Positions 1 to 5,591 of a DNA stretch of 12,419 nt are shown piece by piece. Position numbers and translations under genes: made by a program. The DNA is from Chromatiales bacterium (lineage in GTDB: Bacteria; Pseudomonadota; Gammaproteobacteria; Thiohalomonadales; Thiohalomonadaceae): assembly GCA_029864785.1 (NCBI GenBank), contig JAOTST010000005.1:1-12419 (forward strand). The letters run 5' to 3'. A model generated the notes under the pieces. The model was not told where the DNA came from. It did no database searches and saw nothing but the letters and a program-made list of their open reading frames with translations. The stretch's first letter is position 1; every line of letters starts with the position of its first letter.

Positions 1-79
1 CAGCAATAAGTTGGCTGAAGGGAGCTGCAAATAGTAAAAATGCGGCAAAAAAATGGCTTAGATATGATTGTTTCAACAT
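1..79 (-). CDS. Exported protein, N-terminus only (cut by left edge)
   Basis: Twenty-six codons are visible before the window ends. They read as a Sec-type signal peptide: MLKQ start, one Lys, then a hydrophobic core around HFFAAFLLFAAPF, and a possible signal peptidase I site near SQLIA. The ATG is preceded by AGAGGAG with a 6-nt spacer, the best ribosome binding site in the window. The gene starts 35 bp after the xerC stop on the same strand with no visible terminator, so co-transcription with xerC is likely. The mature protein lies outside the window and its function cannot be inferred. That it is a real gene rests on the signal peptide plus the ribosome binding site. Confidence 0.75.
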   Translation of the reverse strand, partial: MLKQSYLSHFFAAFLLFAAPFSQLIA

Positions 80-85
80 GATTAA

Positions 86-92
86 CTCCTCT
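86..92 (-). promoter_or_regulatory. Strong Shine-Dalgarno site for the exported protein
   Basis: On the minus strand the sequence is AGAGGAG, six bases before the ATG at 79. It is near-perfectly complementary to the 16S rRNA tail and decides the start of the partial gene. The other genes in the window have much weaker sites. Confidence 0.75.
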
Positions 93-114
93 ATGGACTC
101 TATTCTACACGACT

Positions 115-1182
115 CTAATCAGAATGCTTCGGTCGTTTATGTGCACGGGGATGTGCCCGGTCATAGACTTTAGCCAGATGCTGAAAATCGAGATGAGTAT
201 AGATCTGCGTAGTAGCAATATCGGCGTGTCCGAGTAATTCTTGAACGGCTCGCAGGTCACTGCTGGATTCAAGAATATGGCTGGCGAAGGAGTGGCGTAG
301 CATATGCGGGTGAACCGGTATATCAAGACCCTGGTGGGCGGCCCATTGCTTGATACGCAGCTGTATCGCTCGTGAAGAGAGGCGTTGGCCACGGTTTGAG
401 AGAAATAGTGCTTTTTCATCGCTCCCGCCATCCATGGCTCCCACGAAATTAGTACTTCCTTGTACGTCATCGCTCCCGCCATCCATGGCTCCTGCTAAAT
501 TAGTACTGCCCTGTACGTTACCGCTTCCACCATCCATTCCCTTCGTGAAGTTAGTATCGCCGTGTAGGCTACCTTTCTTGAGTAACTGATGACGAACAGC
601 CAACCAGCGATTAATGGCTTCGAGAGCCTTGGAGCCAACGGGAACAAGACGCTCCTTACTACCCTTGCCGATGACGGTAACCGAGGCCGATTGTTGATCG
701 ATACTATTAAGATTGAGAGAGACTAGTTCAGAGAGGCGCAAGCCGGATGAGTAGAAGAGCTCCATGATGGCGATATCTCTCAGAGAGAGGGGATCATTTT
801 GGTTAATTTTTAGTAACTGTTCAGTCTGTTCAATATCGAGGTTTTTGGGTAGGCGTTTATCACCTTTGGGCGCACGTACACCCTGTGCGGGATTATGATT
901 AAGTACATCTTGTGTAATTAGAAACCGAAAAAAACTGCGTAGAGCAGAAAGTTCGCGCTGCAGTGTTCTGCCGGAGACCCCCTGTTGATGACGCCATATT
1001 ACAAAATTACGAATTAGCGGATGTTTAAGTTGCCGCCAATGGAGAATATTACGCTCACCACAGAAACGGTTTAGTTGAGCAATATCTCGACGGTAATTAT
1101 TTATTGTATGAGGCGAGTAACGGCGCTGCTGTAGAAGCTGAGTTAGAAACTGCTCAACAAACTCTTCAGCGCCGCTTTCCAT
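115..1182 (-). CDS. xerC: Tyrosine recombinase XerC with an in-frame repeat insertion
   Basis: Site-specific recombinase that, with XerD, resolves chromosome dimers at dif near division. From the ATG at 1182 the protein has 355 residues; usual XerC is about 300. The N-terminal SAM-like core-binding domain (about 5-90) is followed by the catalytic domain. All catalytic residues are present: R149 (GLRLSEL), K173 (GKGSKER), H293 and R296 (HPHMLRHSF), H319 (LLGHA) and nucleophile Y328 (TTQIYTHLDF). The C-terminal FQHLAKVYDRAHPRA block is typical of XerC rather than XerD. Residues 206-256 are three 17-residue repeats placed between the ...WLAVRHQLLKKG helix and ALFLSNRGQ, a loop in normal XerC. 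An in-frame TTG at 1206 would add eight residues, but the ATG one base after the DUF484 stop, with GGAA upstream, is the better start. The enzyme is probably active; the effect of the insert is unknown. Confidence 0.93.
   Translation of the reverse strand: MESGAEEFVEQFLTQLLQQRRYSPHTINNYRRDIAQLNRFCGERNILHWRQLKHPLIRNFVIWRHQQGVSGRTLQRELSALRSFFRFLITQDVLNHNPAQGVRAPKGDKRLPKNLDIEQTEQLLKINQNDPLSLRDIAIMELFYSSGLRLSELVSLNLNSIDQQSASVTVIGKGSKERLVPVGSKALEAINRWLAVRHQLLKKGSLHGDTNFTKGMDGGSGNVQGSTNLAGAMDGGSDDVQGSTNFVGAMDGGSDEKALFLSNRGQRLSSRAIQLRIKQWAAHQGLDIPVHPHMLRHSFASHILESSSDLRAVQELLGHADIATTQIYTHLDFQHLAKVYDRAHPRAHKRPKHSD
415..567 (-). repeat. Three tandem 51-bp repeats inside xerC
   Basis: Three direct repeats with an exact 51-bp period: 567-517, 516-466 and 465-415 in gene order. 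They encode LHGDTNFTKGMDGGSGN, VQGSTNLAGAMDGGSDD and VQGSTNFVGAMDGGSDE. By eye, the last two copies agree at about 44 of 51 bases; the first matches the second at about 35 of 51. Each of the two better copies has the hairpin core GCCATGGATGGC (GCCAT/ATGGC arms; plus-strand 478-489 and 427-438) and the palindrome AGTACT. The period is a multiple of three and no copy contains an in-frame stop, so xerC stays open. From memory, tandem repeats with a CATGGATG hairpin core are common between genes in Gammaproteobacteria; this looks like such an element caught inside a gene. That link needs a genome search. Confidence 0.9.
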
Positions 1183-1183
1183 T

Positions 1184-1885
1184 TTAACGTTCCATGTGCG
1201 AGACAAAAATGGTATTGATTACAGCACCGAGATGGTTAATGAAGACGGTGCCCATGTCGGGTGAGAAGCGTGTGGGATCAACGCTACCAATAGCGAGCAT
1301 GCCTATAGGGCTGTTATTAAGACCATTGCCAGCTAGGGGGATAATTACAGCAGAGGCAATTTCTGAGGCGTGCTCTTCAAACAGAGCCTCTTTTTGTTCG
1401 TCGGTGAGTCGCCCACAAAAGCAGTTACATTTATCAAGAAGAGGCTTGAGTGATTTTAGGCTTGGAGCGTCAGGGTCAATAGCATTGGGTATTTTAAGCT
1501 CTCGATCATAGAGATGAATAATAACGGAGTCGGCATGAAAATCATCCAGGAGAGCGGAGCGCAGGTAACCTGTGGTCTGCTCCATACTGTCAGATTGAAT
1601 GAGCAGGACGATCAGATGCTGTAGGCGAGTAAGGAGCTGCTCATTATTTTGGGCGGTCTGATGGAGTATTTTTAGTTGTTGCTCAGTTCGGGTTTTTTCT
1701 TCACGGAGCACCCCCATCTGCCGCTCAACAAGTGAGATTGCAGAGCCGGTAGTAGGATGTGGGAGTTTGATCTCGGAAAGTAGGCCGCTATTGTTTAAGA
1801 AAAAATCAGGATGATCGCGCAGATAGGTAGCGACATCCTCTTCTTTTATAGTGGTCACACCTTCAGTCTTGGCAGTTTGGCTCAT
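1184..1885 (-). CDS. DUF484 family protein (GAF-like), between dapF and xerC
   Basis: Protein of 233 residues of the DUF484 family, a cytoplasmic GAF-like family of unknown biochemical role that is regularly encoded between dapF and xerC. Hallmarks visible: YLRDHPDFF at 21-29, the LPHPTTGSAISLVERQ block at 41-56, a helical, probably coiled-coil stretch at about 50-100 (LREEKTRTEQQLKILHQ), then an alpha/beta GAF-like part with SVIIHLYD and GMLAIGS. It has a CNCFC motif (C153, C155, C157) just before GRL. Only the last of these Cys, in CGRL, is one I recall as usual for the family. The ATG overlaps the dapF stop in ATGA, and the stop TAA is one base from the xerC ATG, so the three genes are probably translationally coupled. 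Family assignment is firm, function is not known. Confidence 0.88.
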   Translation of the reverse strand: MSQTAKTEGVTTIKEEDVATYLRDHPDFFLNNSGLLSEIKLPHPTTGSAISLVERQMGVLREEKTRTEQQLKILHQTAQNNEQLLTRLQHLIVLLIQSDSMEQTTGYLRSALLDDFHADSVIIHLYDRELKIPNAIDPDAPSLKSLKPLLDKCNCFCGRLTDEQKEALFEEHASEIASAVIIPLAGNGLNNSPIGMLAIGSVDPTRFSPDMGTVFINHLGAVINTIFVSHMER

Positions 1886-2712
1886 ATTTTAATCGTTCCT
1901 TTAAATACGGTTGTGGCGGGGCCGGTCATCCAAACGGGAGCCTCACCTTTTTGCCATTCAATCGTTAGTCTACCCGCCGGTAGTAAAACGTCAACTCTGC
2001 TATCAAGCTCTCCCCAGAAGATGCCGATGGCAACGGCTGCACAAGCTCCCGTGCCACAGGCAAGGGTCTCTCCTGCACCTCGCTCATAAACGCGCAGACG
2101 GATCTGGGTGCGTGAGAGGATCTCCATGAAGCCGACGTTGACGCGCTTTGGGAAACTGGAGTGGCGCTCAAGGATGGGGCCCCACTCAGCCACCGGAGCG
2201 TGCTCGATATTGTCGACTTTATAGACAATATGAGGATTACCCATAGAGACCGCCCCTACAGTAATATTTTGATCATCAAATTTTAGCTGATAGGTCGGGG
2301 CCATTGAGGGTGCAGAAAAAGGGAGTGATGCAGGATCAAAATTGGCTTGCCCCATGTTAACGCGAACTTCGCCATCCTCTTCGATATAGAGGGTAATAGT
2401 TCCAGAGATAGTTTCAACAGAGATCTCTCTCTTGTTGGTTAACCCCTCTTCACGAACAAAATGTGCAAAACAGCGAGCACCGTTACCGCACTGCTCTACT
2501 TCACCGCCATCGGCATTAAAGATGCGATAACTGAAATCAATATCTGTATGGGTACTTTTCTGAATAATTAAAATCTGGTCGCAACCTATACCAAATCGTC
2601 GATCGGCAATCATGCAAGCAAGCTTAGAAGTAATCTCAATATTCTGGGTAATAGCATTGATGACGACAAAATCATTACCGAGCCCATGCATTTTTGTGAA
2701 ATTTAGATTCAT
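1882..2712 (-). CDS. dapF: Diaminopimelate epimerase
   Basis: Cytoplasmic, PLP-independent epimerase that converts LL-diaminopimelate to the meso form, the peptidoglycan cross-linking residue and direct precursor of lysine. It has 276 residues, the normal family length. The N-terminal signature FTKMHGLGNDFVV is intact. The two catalytic cysteines are C75 in QCGNGARCF and C219 in ACGTGACAA, each in its conserved Cys-Gly context. Family motifs RIFNADGGEVEQCGNG and MGNPHIV are also present. The ATG at 2712 gives the expected N-terminus although no good ribosome binding site precedes it. The stop TGA overlaps the DUF484 start as ATGA. A 52-bp gap with a possible -10 box separates it from the kinase gene upstream, so it may have its own promoter or be read through. 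Confidence 0.97.
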   Translation of the reverse strand: MNLNFTKMHGLGNDFVVINAITQNIEITSKLACMIADRRFGIGCDQILIIQKSTHTDIDFSYRIFNADGGEVEQCGNGARCFAHFVREEGLTNKREISVETISGTITLYIEEDGEVRVNMGQANFDPASLPFSAPSMAPTYQLKFDDQNITVGAVSMGNPHIVYKVDNIEHAPVAEWGPILERHSSFPKRVNVGFMEILSRTQIRLRVYERGAGETLACGTGACAAVAIGIFWGELDSRVDVLLPAGRLTIEWQKGEAPVWMTGPATTVFKGTIKI

Positions 2713-2764
2713 GCGGCGATCATATTTACTAGACTAGTATAAAAGACTCTGTGAGGTAAGAGAT
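2713..2764 (-). promoter_or_regulatory. Gap before dapF with a possible promoter -10 and a short palindrome
   Basis: On the minus strand TATACT (2741-2736) matches five of six bases of the sigma-70 -10 box, but no convincing -35 lies 16-18 bases upstream. Overlapping it, 2727-2739 is a 13-bp palindrome with arms TACTAG and CTAGTA, which could be an operator or chance. A CTCT/AGAG stem followed by TCTTTT just after the kinase stop is too short to call a terminator. Confidence 0.22.
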
Positions 2765-3460
2765 TTATAGTGGAGGAAGAAAGATAGAGAGAACTCCGCC
2801 GCCCAAACGCCCATCATTTGCAAGCTTCATGTAACCACTATCTTTACCGTTGTTATGTAGTTTAGTAGAGATATCGATAAAGTGTATTCCTAACCCTGTT
2901 GAGCCTGTAGTAAAGTCAATTTCTGTTTTATGGTTGCCGTAGTCAAGCATCATATCAGGGTAGCCACGACCATTATCATCAATATCAATTCGTAGAAACC
3001 CATTTTCAACAGATGCGCTAATCAGAATTTTTCCATTGGTATAGCGGCTGGAATTAACGATAGTATTGTTGACAATTCCTGTTACAAGATTGGTATCAAA
3101 AGACCAATCAAGGGAATCATCACATTCGTAATCGATAGTAATTGAGCGACCCTTGAGCAGCGGGGCATTGAGTGTAATGCAGTCATCGACAAACTCGGAA
3201 ACACTCTGTTGCTGAAGATAGGGTTCGTAATTTTCATTATCAATTCGATAGATAGCAAGGAGTTGAACCAAATTGTTACTGATGCGCTTGGTTTGATACT
3301 CAAGCTGAGAAAGTTCTTCGGTGGGACAGCTGTGTGTTTTATTATCGCCGGCTGCATCCATCATCATCTCCAGTGAGTTGAGTAGAACACCAATAGAATT
3401 TTTCACATCATGAATACTTGATGCGAGAATTTCAGAAAAACTATTATCTTTTTTGCTCAT
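2765..3460 (-). CDS. Short soluble sensor-less histidine kinase
   Basis: Cytoplasmic histidine kinase of 231 residues with no transmembrane segment, PAS or GAF domain. A dimerisation/phospho-acceptor helix carries H17 in SIHDVKNSIGVLLNSLE; the second helix of the hairpin is about 48-70. The ATP-binding HATPase domain follows: N-box NNTIVNSSRYT (key Asn N136), G1 box DIDDNGRGYP (D162, G164, G166), and G2 box GSTGLGIHF (186-194). All catalytic boxes look intact, so it should autophosphorylate. The ATG lies 8 bp after the stop of the receiver-TPR gene, which makes that protein the obvious partner. With no input domain, the kinase probably gets its signal from a partner, perhaps the TPR array. 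Gene-specific function is not recognisable. Confidence 0.88.
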   Translation of the reverse strand: MSKKDNSFSEILASSIHDVKNSIGVLLNSLEMMMDAAGDNKTHSCPTEELSQLEYQTKRISNNLVQLLAIYRIDNENYEPYLQQQSVSEFVDDCITLNAPLLKGRSITIDYECDDSLDWSFDTNLVTGIVNNTIVNSSRYTNGKILISASVENGFLRIDIDDNGRGYPDMMLDYGNHKTEIDFTTGSTGLGIHFIDISTKLHNNGKDSGYMKLANDGRLGGGVLSIFLPPL

Positions 3461-3468
3461 AGTAGTGA

Positions 3469-5079
3469 CTATTTTTCCCTTTGCTTATTATAAAGATCCA
3501 TTAATCGATTGAATGCAAAATTGTTGGGCTCACGTTCACGAATGAGCTCAATGGAGCTATTGAGAGCCATTTGATCGCTGGTCGAAAGCATCTGTTCTTT
3601 CATCTCCATCAAGAGCACCTGAATGTAATTGATGTGAATAGTGATGTTGTAAGGCATCTCAGTAAGCGCCGTCTTGAAAAGTTTTTTGGAGTCGTCAATT
3701 TTGCCACTCTTGGCAAGAGAGACGCCCTTATTATTGAGCCCGACAATCGTTTTGGATATAGAGCTAATAAATGAGCTGCCCTCATCGCTGATACTATGCT
3801 CATTAAAAACGTGCTGAACTTTCTCAAGCACATTTTTATCATGAAGATTATCTTGGGCGATATTTTTTAAAATAGTTTTACTTGATTCTGCATCACCATT
3901 GGTCATTAAAGCGGAAGAGAGGCTTACACCAACATCAATAGGAACCGGAGCACTTAAATTATTATAGAGCTTCGTCGCCTCCTTTAATGCCTGTTCTGCG
4001 AGGTCCTTATTACCCCTGGCAATTTGAATTTTATTTTCAGACAGGGCTAGGTAGATCTTTGACTCAGGGCGGCTGCGAAAGCGTTTTTTAGCCGAATTGA
4101 TTAATTTTAATGCTTGAAGAGAGTCGCCTTTATCAAGATAGACATTAGCAAGAGTTGCTTCATTTTCGCCATCTTCATGTATGGAGTCGCGTGCCAATTT
4201 AACGACTCGGGTAAGCACATGAGAGGCGGTCTCCAGGTCGCCATTTTTATAGGAGACAAGGCCAAGCTGTCGTTGGCGAGGGACAATGTTTGGGGCAATG
4301 CTGGCCGCTATAGTTAGCCACTCTGTCGCTTTATCTAGATGACCTTGTTGCTCTTCAATTTTTGCAATCCAGTCATAGGCCGGGGTGTAGGTGGGGTGGC
4401 TTTTAATAAGGGCAAGAAAAACCGTTTGAGCCTCTTTATATGATTTATTTTTAAAGAGGATAATGCCGTGGCCAAATTGAGCCCAAGGCAACGCACTTTG
4501 AGAAAGTACTTCGCTATAAATCTTATCGGCAGCTTTTAGATCGCCAATTTTCTCATAGAGGCTGGCTTTTATACGGATAATTTGATTAAGGTTTTTTGGG
4601 GCTTTAGCAATGAGTAGGTCACACGTTTTTATGGCATTGTTATAGTTGAGCTGCTTAACCCATTTTGCAATTGGAGCGAGATTTCTTTTGCGTAATGCGA
4701 TACGTTCAAGGCGTTTGCGCAACAGATCTTTATTAAATGGTTTGGCAAGATAGTCATCAGGTTCAGACTCAACGGCGCTCATAACGATCTCTTTTGAGCT
4801 CTCCGCAGTAATAATAACAAAGATAGAGGTATAGTCGATCAGCGAACTTTTTTGCGCCTCTTCAAGGACTTGTTGACCGTTTTTGCCCTCTCCCAGATTG
4901 TAATCACAGAGAATAATGTCATAGGTGTTAAGCTTCAGGTTGGCAATCGCATCTTTGCCATTATCGACCATATCAATTTCCCCTACCTGCAATGGCTCAA
5001 GCATCTGCTTAATCATGCTTCGCATGTCGGGGTAATCATCAACGATTAGCACGCGTCGATCTTTTAGAAGGTTTTCCAA
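3469..5079 (-). CDS. Response regulator receiver domain fused to TPR array
   Basis: Cytoplasmic protein of 536 residues. The receiver domain (about 7-125) has the acidic pair D14/D15 (VLIVDDYPDM), phospho-acceptor D59 (IILCDYNLG), switch T91 (VIITAESS) and K113 (LAKPF), so it should be phosphorylatable. Instead of a DNA-binding or enzymatic output, residues about 135-536 are TPR-like helical hairpins, for example RIKASLYEKIGDLKAADKIY and LGLVSYKNGDLETASHVL, suggesting output by protein-protein contact. The start is TTG at 5079: an in-frame TAA lies three codons upstream and the next ATG is after D14/D15, so no ATG is usable. No Shine-Dalgarno precedes it, which predicts low translation. The kinase gene follows after 8 bp, a probable cognate pair. 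REC-TPR proteins are a known architecture in Gammaproteobacteria; this one's target is unknown. Confidence 0.9.
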   Translation of the reverse strand: MENLLKDRRVLIVDDYPDMRSMIKQMLEPLQVGEIDMVDNGKDAIANLKLNTYDIILCDYNLGEGKNGQQVLEEAQKSSLIDYTSIFVIITAESSKEIVMSAVESEPDDYLAKPFNKDLLRKRLERIALRKRNLAPIAKWVKQLNYNNAIKTCDLLIAKAPKNLNQIIRIKASLYEKIGDLKAADKIYSEVLSQSALPWAQFGHGIILFKNKSYKEAQTVFLALIKSHPTYTPAYDWIAKIEEQQGHLDKATEWLTIAASIAPNIVPRQRQLGLVSYKNGDLETASHVLTRVVKLARDSIHEDGENEATLANVYLDKGDSLQALKLINSAKKRFRSRPESKIYLALSENKIQIARGNKDLAEQALKEATKLYNNLSAPVPIDVGVSLSSALMTNGDAESSKTILKNIAQDNLHDKNVLEKVQHVFNEHSISDEGSSFISSISKTIVGLNNKGVSLAKSGKIDDSKKLFKTALTEMPYNITIHINYIQVLLMEMKEQMLSTSDQMALNSSIELIREREPNNFAFNRLMDLYNKQREK

Positions 5080-5149
5080 AACTATTTAATTTAATATTTG
5101 TTGGTATGTGACAGAATATATTAGCGGAAATTTATTAGGTAATAAATCC
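5080..5149 (-). promoter_or_regulatory. AT-rich gap upstream of the receiver-TPR gene, possible promoter
   Basis: On the minus strand TATATT (5120-5115) matches five of six bases of a -10 box about 36 bases before the TTG start. The -35 is poor (ATTACC at a 17-bp spacing), so this is only a candidate promoter for the receiver-TPR/kinase pair. The gap also holds the stem-loop at 5126-5149. Confidence 0.28.
5126..5149 (-). repeat. AT-rich inverted repeat after the small exported-protein gene
   Basis: The arms TTTATTA (5131-5137) and TAATAAA (5140-5146) are perfectly complementary with only two bases between them, flanked by GGAA and TCC. It begins immediately after the stop of the small exported-protein gene. 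It has no T-tract on the minus strand, so it is at best a weak terminator or an mRNA 3'-end stabiliser. It also overlaps the region where a -35 for the next gene would lie. Confidence 0.35.
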
Positions 5150-5572
5150 CTACTCTCCAGTTTGTAACAGAGTCAGCGCTGTATTTGCATCGGCAATTAA
5201 TGTGCTTTTGGGATAGGCGCTAATAAATTGACTAAACGCATTTTTAGCACCTTCAGCATTCCCCGATTCATATAGAGTAATGGCATTTTCAAAATCTTTT
5301 AACTCTTTCGCATCAATCTCTTTTTCAATACGTTCACCTTTCCAGTAGAGATCTTCTGATTCAATTAATGCACCGCGTACGCCACCAACAGCAGTTGTTG
5401 CAATTAATCTCTTTTTTGGTGTTAGTGTCTCAATTTTTTTTCTAAGAGCCTCCCATAGACTAATAGATTCCTTTTTTGGTTGCTCTATCTGTGGCTGTTC
5501 GTCAGCAGCATATAGGGGATTCAAGTAGAGGGTGATACCTAGTATTAGGGTTAAGCTTATGACGTTCTTCAT
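5150..5572 (-). CDS. Small exported protein with TPR-like C-terminus
   Basis: From the ATG at 5572 the protein has 140 residues. It opens with a signal peptide (MKNVISLTLILGITLYLNPL) and a likely cleavage site at LYAADE, so it is probably periplasmic. A charged Pro/Gln/Lys stretch follows, then a small Gly-rich patch TAVGGVRGA. The C-terminal 50 residues (DFENAITLYESGNAEGAKNA, FISAYPKSTLIADANTALTL) form TPR-like helices similar in style to YbgF/BamD-type proteins. An upstream in-frame ATG at 5584 exists, but GGAG at 5582-5579 sits six bases before the 5572 ATG, which also gives the cleaner signal peptide. It starts about 20 bp after the giant lipoprotein gene, so the two are almost surely co-transcribed and may act together. 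I do not recognise a named family. Confidence 0.82.
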   Translation of the reverse strand: MKNVISLTLILGITLYLNPLYAADEQPQIEQPKKESISLWEALRKKIETLTPKKRLIATTAVGGVRGALIESEDLYWKGERIEKEIDAKELKDFENAITLYESGNAEGAKNAFSQFISAYPKSTLIADANTALTLLQTGE

Positions 5573-5578
5573 AATAGT

Positions 5579-5582
5579 CTCC
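5579..5582 (-). promoter_or_regulatory. Shine-Dalgarno GGAG deciding the start of the small exported protein
   Basis: GGAG on the minus strand with a six-base spacer to the ATG at 5572. The upstream ATG at 5584 overlaps it and has no well-spaced site of its own, so 5572 is preferred. Confidence 0.6.
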
Positions 5583-5591
5583 ATGCTTCCG

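Noticed and set aside
415..567. CRISPR array
   Set aside because: The units are directly adjacent with no unique spacers, have a codon-compatible 51-bp period and lie inside an intact xerC frame. No cas genes are near.
350..589. Plus-strand reading frame with repeated LPPSMAP units
   Set aside because: It is the opposite-strand shadow of the xerC repeat and its flanks; 51-bp periodicity keeps any frame open. No ribosome binding site or family resemblance.
115..1206. Pseudogene status of xerC because of the insertion
   Set aside because: The frame is open from start to stop and all six catalytic residues plus the C-terminal motif are intact.
1811..2228. Plus- and minus-strand reading frames overlapping dapF
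   Set aside because: dapF in the chosen frame has both catalytic Cys motifs and normal length; the others are shadows in different frames.
2741..2764. Rho-independent terminator after the kinase gene
   Set aside because: The only stem is CTCT/AGAG, four base pairs, followed by TCTTTT. This is too weak to call.
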